Assembly: GCF_000377505.1 (NCBI RefSeq)
Contig: NZ_KB898185.1
Coordinates: 434,001 to 498,000, forward strand
DNA length: 64,000 bases
Source: Paenibacillus massiliensis 2301065 = DSM 16942
Lineage (GTDB): Bacteria; Bacillota; Bacilli; Paenibacillales; Paenibacillaceae
Direction: 5' to 3'
How positions within the stretch are numbered: position 1 is the first letter of the stretch; every line of letters starts with the position of its first letter. The position numbers were made by a program, and so were the translations under genes. The notes below the pieces were generated by a model. That model was not told where the DNA came from. It worked only from the letters and a program-made list of their open reading frames with translations, and made no database searches. This document shows, piece by piece, positions 1-8,903 of this stretch.

Positions 1-389
1 CCCGTGAAAAGCTTCACTACGCTGTCTGTCAGGGCAGCGAGATTCCAGTTGGTGAGTGGAATAGCACCATTAGCTATTTGATAAATGACTGACCATAAGA
101 GATATGGAATGATGACGCCTGACAATCGTTTTCGTAAAAAGACGCCGTAGCCCACATCCGCACCAGGCTCCCGATCATTATAAAGAAGAAGCATCCCCGT
201 AATGAAGGCGAAGGCTGGCACTGCAAATTTGGACAGCAGCAGCAGGATCGACATGAGGACTCCGTCCTCCAGTCTTACCTCCTGTACGATGGAAAAATGG
301 GCTATTGCGTGCTGCAATACGACGGCACTGAAGGCCATTCCCCGAAGGACGGCTATTTCATTTATTTTCTCTCTTGAATGTTGGCTCAC
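1..389 (-). CDS. Acyltransferase 3 family membrane protein, N-terminal part (cut by window edge)
   Basis: The frame stays open from about 416 to the left edge of the window, so the C-terminal part lies outside. The visible N-terminus reads EIAVLRGMAFSAVVLQHAI, then a hydrophobic segment (LLLLSKFAVPAFAFITGMLL) and FLRKRLSGVIIPYLLWS. This is the typical opening of acyltransferase-3 (OatA/WecH-type) integral membrane acyltransferases, with RG, a His at the end of the first helix, and the PAFAFITGMLL helix. I prefer the GTG at 389 because an AGGGGG lies 5 bases before it; the in-frame ATG at 416 has no clear ribosome binding site. Family members O-acylate cell-wall or surface polysaccharides. The substrate cannot be read from this fragment. 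Confidence 0.75.
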   Translation of the reverse strand, partial: MSQHSREKINEIAVLRGMAFSAVVLQHAIAHFSIVQEVRLEDGVLMSILLLLSKFAVPAFAFITGMLLLYNDREPGADVGYGVFLRKRLSGVIIPYLLWSVIYQIANGAIPLTNWNLAALTDSVVKLFT

Positions 390-436
390 GTTGACCCCCT
401 GAATTTCTATGGACATGCTGGAACGGAACACACAAG

Positions 437-491
437 AGAGCAAGGGCATCTGTCGGAGGCTTCATTGCTCTTCCGAAGATACCCTTGCTCT
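437..491. repeat. Large imperfect inverted repeat
   Basis: AGAGCAAGGG at 437-446 pairs with CCCTTGCTCT at 482-491, and the inner parts (GTCGGA and TTCCGAAGAT) extend the stem around a loop of about 14 bases. It lies just upstream of the acyltransferase gene. There is no T-run on either side, so it does not look like an ordinary intrinsic terminator. Function unknown; it could be a leader structure of the acyltransferase mRNA. Confidence 0.5.
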
Positions 492-620
492 GCACAGACT
501 CACCTTGGTCTGATCTTGTACAGCTAATATCCGATTATAACACCTTACTAAATCAAATGCGGGTGTAGAGCCGCTTGATAAGAATATTTAGTGTAAAGCA
601 TGGGTCAACAGCTGGATGAA

Positions 621-1253
621 TTAAAGGATTCGATGGGAATCAGGGTAGGCATTACGAGCAGCCTCTACCCGCCGATCGCGATCCTCATCACACAACCTTG
701 GCTTCCCCTCGCCGGGGACCACATCTGCTCGTTGATTCACAGGAAGCTCATCCCCCCAAGCATAACGATCTGTGTTCAGAGAACGGTTGTCACGAAATGT
801 ATTATAGATGTCCTCTCCCCGACCATTCTCATCGACGAGCACCAGAATTTTTCCCTGATCCACAAATTTCTCGTATTCAGCGGCCTCATCCTCGGGAATG
901 CCAAGCCCAACAAGTCCACCTACCAGACCACCAGCTCCCGCACCTACAGCTGCTCCAGTCAAGGTAGCTGCAATCGGGCCAGCCGCCAGGATTGGACCGA
1001 CACCCGGAATCGCCAATGCACCAATCCCAGCCAATAGACCGGCCACTCCACCCAGAACACCTCCAGTTGCAGCTCCTGCGGCTACCCCTTCGGGTGCCCG
1101 CGTTCCAGTGTCTTCCTCAATCGCCCGCAGATCGTCCCGATCCTTGGTAAGCACTGAGATCTCATCCTGATGGATACCTTGACGCTTCAATTGATCAATT
1201 GCTTCCGAAGCCTCTCGCTCTGTATCAAATACTCCTACGATTTTCCTGCTCAT
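621..1253 (-). CDS. YflT/GSP17M-type general stress protein
   Basis: The 210-aa protein opens with MSRKIVGVFDTEREASEAID and continues with a short alpha/beta domain (roughly 1-45, and again about 125-150). This is the YflT or general stress protein 17M arrangement, in which the two halves flank a Gly/Ala-rich hydrophobic stretch (about 57-118 here, with repeated GGVLGG, GAGAGG and GGLVGG). Such a stretch resembles glycine-zipper segments. An extra charged tail of about 50 residues follows. The start is supported by GAGGAGG 7 bases upstream. In Bacillus these proteins belong to the sigma-B general stress response; no sigma-B promoter was identified here. The molecular function of the family is not established. 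It is monocistronic between unrelated genes. Confidence 0.75.
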   Translation of the reverse strand: MSRKIVGVFDTEREASEAIDQLKRQGIHQDEISVLTKDRDDLRAIEEDTGTRAPEGVAAGAATGGVLGGVAGLLAGIGALAIPGVGPILAAGPIAATLTGAAVGAGAGGLVGGLVGLGIPEDEAAEYEKFVDQGKILVLVDENGRGEDIYNTFRDNRSLNTDRYAWGDELPVNQRADVVPGEGKPRLCDEDRDRRVEAARNAYPDSHRIL

Positions 1254-1437
1254 GACAGATACCTCCTCGAAGTTTTGAGTAGCATGTCATGTATTTACCC
1301 TATATTCGTTGATTCAAACGATTGGAAGGAGATTTGCTAGTTTAACTTTGAATCTATTGTAATAAATAGACCAGCATAATATCACTATGAAACTTAGGAA
1401 AAAGGACCAGCATATAGCAGCTTCTCAGCAGGTCAAC

Positions 1438-1950
1438 CTAATCTGCCTGCAATGGAAGACAACTTATAAGCAACTCGTCGTTTCCTATATTTAGCACCAC
1501 ATAAAAATTAGCAGTAGATTGAATATACAGCAGATCATCTTTTCTAATCATGTTCACGAAGGGATTGGAGGTTGTGGAGAAGAGCGCCCATTTCACTCTG
1601 TTACTTGAATCTGTCTTCACAATAAACCCTTCATTGCCCATCTCGCCTTCGCCACACAGGACTACCGTCTCTTCATTTACCCATAATGTATCGTTAACTT
1701 GAATCGCTGACCAAATATCGTCATCGTCATGGCTATTAGAAATGGCTGCTAGTGTGGTCTCTTCTCCATAGTTAAGGCGGTATTCCCTCCTAAAGCTGTA
1801 TATGAATTGATCATTAGGAATGCAGTCGATCTCTACATTGATAACCTTACCTGATTCATAGATAATCGTGTCAAGGCCCAGCAGCTTATGTTGCAGCCAC
1901 TGCTCCTGTATTGTATGCATGTATTTTACAGCCTCCTTACTAAGGCTCAT
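1438..1950 (-). CDS. Hypothetical protein, 170 aa
   Basis: I do not recognise this gene. The product is soluble and acidic, with no signal peptide or membrane segment. It has a helical N-terminus (SLSKEAVKYMHTIQEQW) followed by alternating short hydrophobic strands (TIIYESGKVINVEI, TLWVNEETVVLCGEG, LLYIQSTANFYVVLNI). The pattern suggests a mostly beta fold with repeated strands ending in a basic or polar turn. It is transcribed in the same direction as, and downstream of, hrpB, with a gap of about 60 bases that holds no clear terminator, so co-transcription is possible. The start ATG at 1950 is preceded by a weak AGGAGGC-like region further inside the frame; the N-terminus is therefore uncertain by a few residues. 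Confidence 0.6.
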   Translation of the reverse strand: MSLSKEAVKYMHTIQEQWLQHKLLGLDTIIYESGKVINVEIDCIPNDQFIYSFRREYRLNYGEETTLAAISNSHDDDDIWSAIQVNDTLWVNEETVVLCGEGEMGNEGFIVKTDSSNRVKWALFSTTSNPFVNMIRKDDLLYIQSTANFYVVLNIGNDELLISCLPLQAD

Positions 1951-2010
1951 TAGGTAGCATCCAGCGCGGGCTAAAGGATCTGGAAGCTCTCAACTGTAGC
2001 AGCCTTCATC

Positions 2011-4614
2011 TCACGCTTTGGGCATCTGCCGCGGCTTCGCCCGACTCGTTGGCTCAGCCTCCAGCGGATTATCCGGCCAATAGTGCTTGGGATAACGACC
2101 CTTCAGGTCCTTCTTCACCTCAAAATACGCATCGCGCCAAAAGCTCGCAAGGTCTATCGTTACTTGGACGGGCCGCTGCGCTGGTGATAATAAATGTAGC
2201 ACAACAGGCACCCGGCCAAAGGCGATTCTGGGCGTATCCACCAGCCCGAACACCTCTTGCAGCCGAACATGGAGGGCCGGGGCAGATGGATTCGAGTAAT
2301 CCAGGGGAATACGCGAGCCGCTAGGCACTCGCACATGCGTAGGAGCCTCGTGTTCCAGTAGCCTCTGCTGCTCCCAGCTGAGCATTCCCGTTAGTAGCTC
2401 GGCTGGATTCAGACGCTTCAGATCATCCAGACGCGAGGCTTGGGCTGCATACGGAAGTAGCCAGTCCTCCAACTGCTGTAGGAGTGACTCCTCGCGTACA
2501 TCAGGCCAGCTCGCATCCTGCTCATGTAGTAACTGGAGGCGAAGCTGCAGCTGTCGCGCTGCCTTGGACCAGTTCAATACGCTTAATCCTTGTTGGCGGA
2601 TGCCATCCATGAGCGCAGCTGCTACTTCTTCTTGTGACGGGTTAGTCAGCGGCTGATCCTGAAGCACAATAGCCCCAAGTCGGGTCTGCTGACGGGCACG
2701 GACCTGCTTCCTGTCTGCGTCCCAATAGACGTTCGCTTGTATAGTTACAAGCTCATTTCGCAGTCCTGTCAGCTCTTGCTCCTCTACTGGAGCAGCCCAT
2801 TGTATGGTTCCATCTGCACCCTGATCATCGGCAGTAGCTACTACGATGTAGGATGCTCTCGACAGCAGCTCTTCCTTGACGATGCGGACACCCCGGCCAT
2901 TACTCAGCAGAAAGCGTCCATTACCGCGTGCTTGTCCGATTCGATCCGGATACGCATAAGATAACAGGAGACCGCAGTAATTGGAAAGGCTCTTGTAAGT
3001 GGAGAGACTATCAGCTTTGGAGAGTTGCTGAGCTTTGGAGAGATTCTCCATTAATTCAGGCTCAGTTGCCACAGGCACGGTCACAGTAGCGAGAATAGAT
3101 AGTATTTGTCTACTGCTCATCCATATCCGCTCCACAAGCTCCCTGTCCACCTCCCTGTAGCCTATCACATCGGATTGGCTCGCAGTGGCACGCTTATGCA
3201 GCTGCAGCTTTTGCAGTCGATCACGAAGATCTACCCCTCCCCGTGTTAACGGGTCACGCTCCTGAAGCAGAGCTGCAAGGAGTGAAGCCTCTTCTGTTAG
3301 TCCGTAGCTGGCTGACCTGATCAGCATATGCCCCAGACGAGGATGTACGCCCATCTTCGCAATGGTCTGTCCATGTGCAGTTATGGCTTCCTCTTTCAGA
3401 CAGCCGAGTTGCTCCAGCAACTCCTGTGATTGCTGAAACACAGCAGGTGGCGGAGCATCCAGCCACTGCAGCTCCGCAGGACTGTTCACACCCCATACCG
3501 CCAACTCCAGTGCCATGGAGGTCAGATCCGCAGCCAGGATCTCCGGCTTACGCTCCTCCGCCAGAGCTCGATGCTCTTCCTCACTCCACAGTCTGTAGCA
3601 CACCCCCGGCCCTAATCGTCCTGCCCGACCACGTCGCTGATCCGCGGAGGCTTTGGATACACGGACAGTTACAAGACGGCTCATGCCTGTATGATGTGAG
3701 TAAAGAGACTCGCGACTTAGACCGGCGTCCATCACGATTGTTATGCCTGCAATGGTAAGACTGGACTCAGCAATTGAAGTTGCGAGGACAACCTTCCGTT
3801 GCCCGATAGGTGCAGGGCGCAGGGCGATATCCTGCTCCTGTAAAGACAGGGAGCCATAGAGCTTGTGCACCTGCGTCCCCGCTGGCAGCGACTGCTTTGT
3901 CAATTCCTGAGCCGTCCGGTGAATTTCTCGGGCGCCAGGAAGGAAGACCAGCATATCGCCTTCATGCATGCGAAGTGCCTGCTCTATCTTCCCTGCCATG
4001 AATCCTTCAAGCGCAGCCATTGCGGGTCTGGGACTATAGATCGTCTCGACCGGAAAGGTTCGCCCGGGACAATGCAGTACAGGCGCTTGCTGCAACAATT
4101 CACTTACACTGGACGTATCCAGAGTGGCTGACATCACAATCACTCTCAGATCTGGCCTGAACAATTCTCTTGCCTGCAAGGACAGTGCCAGTCCCAGATC
4201 CCCATGAATGTTGCGCTCATGAAACTCGTCGAAGATGAGTAGTCCCACCTCCTCCAAGGCTGGGTCCTGCTGTAGCATACGTGTCAGGACCCCTTCTGTG
4301 ACCACCTCAATGCGGGTACGGGAGCTGACCTTTGTATCCATACGAACTCTGTAGCCGACCCTCTCCCCCGTCTGTTCCCCTAAAGAGGCTGCTAGACGTG
4401 CTGCCGCAGAGCGAGCTGCCAGACGCCGGGGCTCCAGCATAATGATTTTTCGTCCAGCCAGCCAGTCTGCGTCCATAAGGGCCAGAGGTACTACTGTCGT
4501 TTTTCCTGCACCAGGCTCTGCCACAAGCACAACCGAGCATTGCTGCTCCAGCGCATGCTGTAATTCGGGAATGATTTGAACAATGGGTAAGGATGTTGTT
4601 TCAGTCAATTTCAT
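2011..4614 (-). CDS. hrpB: ATP-dependent helicase HrpB
   Basis: DExH-box helicase of the HrpA/HrpB group (about 867 aa from the ATG at 4614). Near the N-terminus it has the P-loop GAGKTT, motif Ia LEPRRLAARSAA, the DEFHER Walker-B box, the SAT motif (VIVMSATLD), the helicase C-domain with ATSIAESSLTI, and the arginine-finger motif QRRGRAGR. The long C-terminal part ends in the Pro/Lys-rich tail YPKHYWPDNP typical of HrpB. An upstream in-frame TTG at 4680 would add 22 residues, but the family normally begins close to the LPIVQIIPELQ segment, which favours 4614. Neither start has an ideal ribosome binding site. HrpB is an RNA or DNA helicase whose physiological substrate is poorly defined; it is less usual in Firmicutes than in Proteobacteria. 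Confidence 0.93.
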   Translation of the reverse strand: MKLTETTSLPIVQIIPELQHALEQQCSVVLVAEPGAGKTTVVPLALMDADWLAGRKIIMLEPRRLAARSAAARLAASLGEQTGERVGYRVRMDTKVSSRTRIEVVTEGVLTRMLQQDPALEEVGLLIFDEFHERNIHGDLGLALSLQARELFRPDLRVIVMSATLDTSSVSELLQQAPVLHCPGRTFPVETIYSPRPAMAALEGFMAGKIEQALRMHEGDMLVFLPGAREIHRTAQELTKQSLPAGTQVHKLYGSLSLQEQDIALRPAPIGQRKVVLATSIAESSLTIAGITIVMDAGLSRESLYSHHTGMSRLVTVRVSKASADQRRGRAGRLGPGVCYRLWSEEEHRALAEERKPEILAADLTSMALELAVWGVNSPAELQWLDAPPPAVFQQSQELLEQLGCLKEEAITAHGQTIAKMGVHPRLGHMLIRSASYGLTEEASLLAALLQERDPLTRGGVDLRDRLQKLQLHKRATASQSDVIGYREVDRELVERIWMSSRQILSILATVTVPVATEPELMENLSKAQQLSKADSLSTYKSLSNYCGLLLSYAYPDRIGQARGNGRFLLSNGRGVRIVKEELLSRASYIVVATADDQGADGTIQWAAPVEEQELTGLRNELVTIQANVYWDADRKQVRARQQTRLGAIVLQDQPLTNPSQEEVAAALMDGIRQQGLSVLNWSKAARQLQLRLQLLHEQDASWPDVREESLLQQLEDWLLPYAAQASRLDDLKRLNPAELLTGMLSWEQQRLLEHEAPTHVRVPSGSRIPLDYSNPSAPALHVRLQEVFGLVDTPRIAFGRVPVVLHLLSPAQRPVQVTIDLASFWRDAYFEVKKDLKGRYPKHYWPDNPLEAEPTSRAKPRQMPKA

Positions 4615-4882
4615 CGCTCCATACTGTATTCTAATACCTTGAACAATCAAATGTGAGTGTTCATGCTCTATTGAAATCAATGCATCATATTTTGAGTAAT
4701 TGCAGCCAACAAATCACGACTCATTATAGCATAGTGGCTCACGTAGTAGTTTTGGTTAAATGGAATGGTGATTGAGTTCCTGTATGGAGAATAGCTCAGT
4801 TGCACATACTTCCCAGTTAGAGCTACACTTAAAGATACATTATTCGGTAAATATATATTGGAAGGTTACGGGAGGAGACACG

Positions 4883-5755
4883 ATGACACAATTCATTCAT
4901 CTTGCACCAGAAGACACGATATCGGCCATTCGGCGGAGCGGTATACGAAAGAGTCGTATCCACTATCCGGAAGCGAGCAGCGGGGTCTTCTGTATGCCTG
5001 TCATTGATGATTACTATGCGGTCCATCAGTGGCTAAGGGAGCTTAAGCGCTTCAACAAGAAGAATCTGAAGGCCGTTCATTTTCGTGTACGTGATCAAGA
5101 GCAGGTCTACTTTGGTAGCTTTTCAGGTAAGCATCGGTACGGAACTGCCGCAGCAGCGGCTGGCCAATTCAGACAGACAGAAGATCGCATGGGCTTCCAA
5201 GTCATCATTCCACGCAGGATCGCTGCTGCGGAGATCATCTCTGTACGCTCTGTATCCCAGGTAACTGGCTGGCGTTACTCTCCCAGCTCCAAGGGACGTC
5301 CCCCTTGTCTATGTCCGGCTTGCTTTTGGAGAGGACAACATAATGCGAATCGACTGGTCATGCACAAATTCTCGCAAATGCTCACGCAGCTCCGTGAGCC
5401 AGAACCTCGCACGCAGATTCAAGCCTTGCAGGAAATTAGTGAGCTAAGGTTCAATCATCCAGGCCGGATTAAGGACTTCGAGCCGCTGCTTCATTTATTA
5501 AGCTCGCCTGACACGGAAGTCGTCATCCATTGCCTTGATGCTCTTGCCCAATTCCAGAATAATACGGCCTGGCACGTACTTACGGACCACCTGCACCATC
5601 CTGTGCAGCAGGTACAGCTCGCAGCAGCCCAACAGCTGCTATATTGGCGAACCACTCAGGCACAAAAGCTGCTCAACCCCAGAAAGGATGATATTCCTGG
5701 ACTTCATGAGTTGTTGTTGCTATATGGAGAGGACGGAGAGGACACAGAAGCCTAG
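4883..5755 (+). CDS. HEAT-repeat protein with Cys4-like motif and ART-like N-terminus
   Basis: I chose ATG 4883 because GGGAGGAG lies 7 bases upstream; the longer frame from 4772 lacks this. The 290-aa product has three parts. Residues 1-150 begin FIHLAPEDTISAIRRSGI, a layout like the first strand-helix of ADP-ribosyltransferase or RNA 2'-phosphotransferase folds (inference only). Next comes a compact CLCPACFWRG element (two CxxC-like pairs) that may bind zinc. The last 90 residues hold two or more HEAT-type alpha-hairpins (FEPLLHLLSSPDTEVVIHCLDALAQF and the following LTDHLHHPVQQVQLAAAQQLL). HEAT hairpins usually mediate protein or nucleic-acid contacts. It is divergent from hrpB and lies upstream of gluQ with a gap of about 90 bases. 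No function can be assigned. Confidence 0.7.
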   Translation: MTQFIHLAPEDTISAIRRSGIRKSRIHYPEASSGVFCMPVIDDYYAVHQWLRELKRFNKKNLKAVHFRVRDQEQVYFGSFSGKHRYGTAAAAAGQFRQTEDRMGFQVIIPRRIAAAEIISVRSVSQVTGWRYSPSSKGRPPCLCPACFWRGQHNANRLVMHKFSQMLTQLREPEPRTQIQALQEISELRFNHPGRIKDFEPLLHLLSSPDTEVVIHCLDALAQFQNNTAWHVLTDHLHHPVQQVQLAAAQQLLYWRTTQAQKLLNPRKDDIPGLHELLLLYGEDGEDTEA

Positions 5756-5849
5756 AGAAGCCATATTCTCGGTCTTGAATCGCAGCAAGTTATAGTCCTT
5801 AGCACACAGTACGTGATACATAAATACTGAAAATAAGGAAGCGAAGCCG

Positions 5850-6917
5850 ATGAAACCATCTGTTCATGATCTGAATCAACCATCACATGCAGGCAATATA
5901 CCTGATTCCTTTGCAGCTTTCAAGGACCAACACCCCTCTAGAGACAGACGTGGACGATTTGCGCCCACTCCCTCTGGACAGCTCCATTTGGGTAATGCCA
6001 GAACAGCCTTGCTTTCCTGGCTTCAAATGCGCTCAGCAGGCGGAGAGTTCGTATTGCGGATTGAGGATACAGACCTGAACCGTTCTCGCACTAGGATTAC
6101 CGAAGGAATCATCGAGGACCTCTACTGGTTAGGTATCGACTGGGATGAAGGTCCCGATGTCGGTGGAAGCCTAGGACCCTATCAGCAGAGCTCCAGGCTC
6201 TGGAAGTACGAAGCCGCCATGAAGGAGCTTACGGCAGCAGACCTTCTCTTCCCATGCTTTTGCAGCCGCGCTGATCTGGCAGATGTCGTGCACGCTCCGC
6301 ATGGCTTGACCCGTGAAGGTCCTCGTTACCCCGGAACCTGCCGTACACTTACCCTGGAGCAAGCTGCGGCTAAGACCAAGCAAAAGGGCCCCTCCTATCG
6401 CATACGGGTAGACAGGTTGCCTTCAGACGAGATTCATTTTGTGGATGCCATGGAAGGGGTAACAACATTTCCTGCAGGCTACGGAGGGGATTTTATCATC
6501 AAACGGGCAGATGGAATGTACTCCTACCAGTTAGCTGTTGTAGTGGACGATGCTGACATGCAGATTACAGATGTATTACGGGGAAATGACCTGCTAGATT
6601 CCACCCCAAGACAGCTTATGCTATATGCTGCTCTTGGGGTGACTCCTCCACGATTCGCCCATGTGCCGCTTGTCTATGGCCCTGATGGACGAAGATTAGC
6701 CAAACGGCATGGAGGAATCTCCCTTCAAGCGGCACGCAGCCGAGGAATTCGGCCGGAGCAAATCGTAGGCTGGCTAGCTTACCTGAGCGGTCTGCTCGAA
6801 TACCCTGAGCCTGTCGCGGCCACTGAGCTTATCGCTCACTTCGACCTCGACAGGCTCACAAGAGAAGCTATCCACCTGTCTAGTGAAGATTTGCAGCGAC
6901 TCCAGACAGCACTGTAG
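5850..6917 (+). CDS. gluQ: Glutamyl-Q tRNA(Asp) synthetase
   Basis: Resembles the catalytic half of glutamyl-tRNA synthetase without the anticodon-binding domain. The class I signature is PSGQLHLGN (41-49), followed by RIEDTD, the zinc ligands of GluQ-RS (Cys136, Cys138, Tyr160 and Cys164, in the C-x-C...Y-x3-C pattern) and a KMSKS-equivalent AKRHGG (284-289). At 355 aa it is longer than the roughly 300 usual for this family because of a 34-residue N-terminal extension before [11 protein letters not shown]. GluQ-RS transfers glutamate onto queuosine 34 of tRNA(Asp). The start ATG at 5850 follows GGAAGCGAAGCCG; a downstream start would remove the extension, so the N-terminus is open to doubt. 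A full-length GltX would be expected elsewhere in the genome. Confidence 0.9.
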   Translation: MKPSVHDLNQPSHAGNIPDSFAAFKDQHPSRDRRGRFAPTPSGQLHLGNARTALLSWLQMRSAGGEFVLRIEDTDLNRSRTRITEGIIEDLYWLGIDWDEGPDVGGSLGPYQQSSRLWKYEAAMKELTAADLLFPCFCSRADLADVVHAPHGLTREGPRYPGTCRTLTLEQAAAKTKQKGPSYRIRVDRLPSDEIHFVDAMEGVTTFPAGYGGDFIIKRADGMYSYQLAVVVDDADMQITDVLRGNDLLDSTPRQLMLYAALGVTPPRFAHVPLVYGPDGRRLAKRHGGISLQAARSRGIRPEQIVGWLAYLSGLLEYPEPVAATELIAHFDLDRLTREAIHLSSEDLQRLQTAL

Positions 6918-7015
6918 AATGACTTCCACTTTAGGGGTAGTTATACTGTTAGATTCCTTTCAGTCGAGCCTATTTGAGCAACTTTAGAACAATCAAGTGT
7001 GCAACAATGTATAGG

Positions 7016-7837
7016 CTAAAATAAGAGGGACTCCGCCCCATCAATGACAATTTGCGAGCCAGTAATATGTGAGGAATACTCTGAAGCCAGGAAGGTAACC
7101 AGATCAGCAACATTCTTAGGTTGGCCAGGACCATCCGCCAGTGGCTGTCCACCCTCAGGGAATTCTACCGGAATAACAATTTCCTTCAGCCCGTCCGTCT
7201 TATCAGTAGTCTCATCAATGTTCGTCGCAATCGCACCTGGGCAGATGACATTGACGCGAATTTTGGATTTAGCTAGCTCCAGAGCTGCCATCTTGGCAAA
7301 CGCCGTCTGAGCTGCCTTGGAGGTGCTGTAAGCTGTCATGCCAAAGCTAGTGAACCGCTGATTCCCATTGATCGAGCTCGTAATTATTATACTTCCGCCC
7401 CCACGTGCCTTGAGATGGGGAACAGCATATTTTACTGTCAGGAAGGTGCCGTCCAGATTAATGTTGAGCGTCTTCCGCCAATCCTCCAGTGACAGCTCCT
7501 CAATCGGCGCGAGCACCCCGTTGATTCCAGCATTAGCAAATACAATATCCAGCCCGCCGAACAACTCCACCGTCTCCAGCACAGCTCTCTCCAGCCGTTG
7601 TGAGTCTGATATATCCACATCGAACGCGCGTGCAGCACCAGGACTGAAGCTGTTGATCTCCTGCTCAGTAACTGCCGTACGCTCATTAATCAGGTCAAAG
7701 AGCGCTACTTTCGCTCCCTCACGAGCCATCTGGATCGCTGTAGCTTTGCCAATGCCGGAGCCAGCTCCAGTAATAATAGCTACTTTACCCTCAAACCGTG
7801 GGCCATGCACTGCAGGAAAGTCCACTGGAAACATCAT
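7016..7837 (-). CDS. SDR family NAD(P)-dependent oxidoreductase
   Basis: Classical short-chain dehydrogenase of 273 aa. The cofactor motif is GAGSGIGKA, the structural motif is NAGINGV, the active-site Ser lies in IITSSINGN and the catalytic Tyr-Lys pair in YSTSK. The acidic residue after the second strand (ALFDLINE) suggests preference for NAD(H). The substrate cannot be predicted; the insertion between the catalytic Lys and the C-terminus (DETTDKTDGLKEIVIPVEFPEG region) is substrate-loop sized. It is monocistronic and convergent with gluQ. GGAGC lies about 11 bases before the first ATG, and a second ATG follows immediately. Confidence 0.9.
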   Translation of the reverse strand: MMFPVDFPAVHGPRFEGKVAIITGAGSGIGKATAIQMAREGAKVALFDLINERTAVTEQEINSFSPGAARAFDVDISDSQRLERAVLETVELFGGLDIVFANAGINGVLAPIEELSLEDWRKTLNINLDGTFLTVKYAVPHLKARGGGSIIITSSINGNQRFTSFGMTAYSTSKAAQTAFAKMAALELAKSKIRVNVICPGAIATNIDETTDKTDGLKEIVIPVEFPEGGQPLADGPGQPKNVADLVTFLASEYSSHITGSQIVIDGAESLLF

Positions 7838-7963
7838 ATGTATACACGCTCCTTTGCCAATGTTAGCATTCTGTATTCAAGATTACCCAAAATAGCATGG
7901 TTTATAATCAGCTCATTAGTGCACGAGCTTATTTCGGATACTTAAATCATATTAGGAGACGGC

Positions 7964-8002
7964 AAAGAGCACCGAAATGGCCTGTAAGCTCTCCGGTGCT
8001 CT
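7964..8002 (-). terminator. Intrinsic terminator of the kinase/vWA/PP2C operon
   Basis: AGAGCACCG (7966-7974) pairs with CGGTGCTCT (7994-8002). Read on the minus strand the stem is followed by TTTGCC. It lies about 40 bases after the PP2C stop codon. Confidence 0.75.
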
Positions 8003-8040
8003 CACTTGTACTTATTATATTCCGTGACTGCCTGTACAAC

Positions 8041-8889
8041 CTATGATGTCCCTTGCCAGCCAAGTTCAATGTAGGCTGCGTCGTCATCCAGCCCATTTGT
8101 ATGTCGCGCATCTAGCAGGACTTGGATTTGATCATCTGGTAGCCAGTCTCGAATAGCATCCAGGTCAGACAACCCATCCGTGTACATTTGGAGACGGATC
8201 GAATCCTTATGGGATAGCTTGAATTCCTGCCAGTGCGGTTCGCCCCCGACAGGGCCCCGAGCAGAAGACCAGCGCTCTCCCGTCTTGAAGGAGCCACGGA
8301 ACATATGCTCCAGTTCCTGATCTCCCTGCCATAATCGCAGACGTGAATCCCCCTGCCAGGCGAGAATCATACGCCCCTTCTTACCGCTGCGAGCCGGAAG
8401 TTCGATTTTTCCACATATGTACATCGACTGACTGCCTTGCTTGCGCTTGTCCTCCAGCACATTTCGGAGCATCTCCGATACATGAGACAACGACTCTGCT
8501 GCCAGTTCGCTTGCTGCGTCTACTGCGAGTGATTTCAGGTAGGACTTGAATCTGGCGGGGGTAATGTCACTCTCGCGCTCCATCCAGTCCAGCAGAGATG
8601 AGCCCAGAAAACGAGCTGCAAAATCTCCGCGATAGCTCATGCCCACCCCGTCACATACAACAAAGCTGCAGCTCCCGTCCTTAATCCGAATAGCCGCAAA
8701 ATCCTGGCCGCTCTCTCCTACACTGATAGATTCCGCCGCCCGTCCATAACCATAGCGACAGTAGAACCGGCTTTGAATTGAGGTCAATGGCTGTTCTCCC
8801 ATCTGGGAGCTGATGTATTCAAATGATGTTCCCTTCTGCTCCTGCTCTCTACGCTTCTTCAAGGATAACAGTGACAGCAATGGCCTCAT
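8041..8889 (-). CDS. PP2C-type protein phosphatase of the type VII locus
   Basis: Product of 282 aa from the ATG at 8889, chosen because AAGGAGG lies 9 bases before it, inside the end of the upstream vWA gene. PP2C metal motifs are visible: GQDFAAIRIKDG (first metal-binding Asp63), VVCDGVG (Asp80, the DGxG box), LQMYTDGLSD and the terminal LDDDAAYIEL. Metal-dependent (Mn/Mg) Ser/Thr phosphatases of this kind reverse the action of Hanks-type kinases. There is no transmembrane segment, so the enzyme is cytosolic. It is the last gene of the kinase-vWA-PP2C operon, so its natural substrate is probably the kinase encoded two genes upstream or that kinase's targets. PppA of type VI secretion plays this role in another system (analogy only). 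Confidence 0.85.
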   Translation of the reverse strand: MRPLLSLLSLKKRREQEQKGTSFEYISSQMGEQPLTSIQSRFYCRYGYGRAAESISVGESGQDFAAIRIKDGSCSFVVCDGVGMSYRGDFAARFLGSSLLDWMERESDITPARFKSYLKSLAVDAASELAAESLSHVSEMLRNVLEDKRKQGSQSMYICGKIELPARSGKKGRMILAWQGDSRLRLWQGDQELEHMFRGSFKTGERWSSARGPVGGEPHWQEFKLSHKDSIRLQMYTDGLSDLDAIRDWLPDDQIQVLLDARHTNGLDDDAAYIELGWQGTS

Positions 8890-8903
8890 AGACAAATACC
8901 TCC

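Noticed and set aside
600..1170. Open frames on the plus strand across the YflT-type gene
   Set aside because: They are antisense to a gene with a clear ribosome binding site and recognisable family, and their Pro/Ser-rich translations are typical of antisense frames of Gly/Ala-rich proteins.
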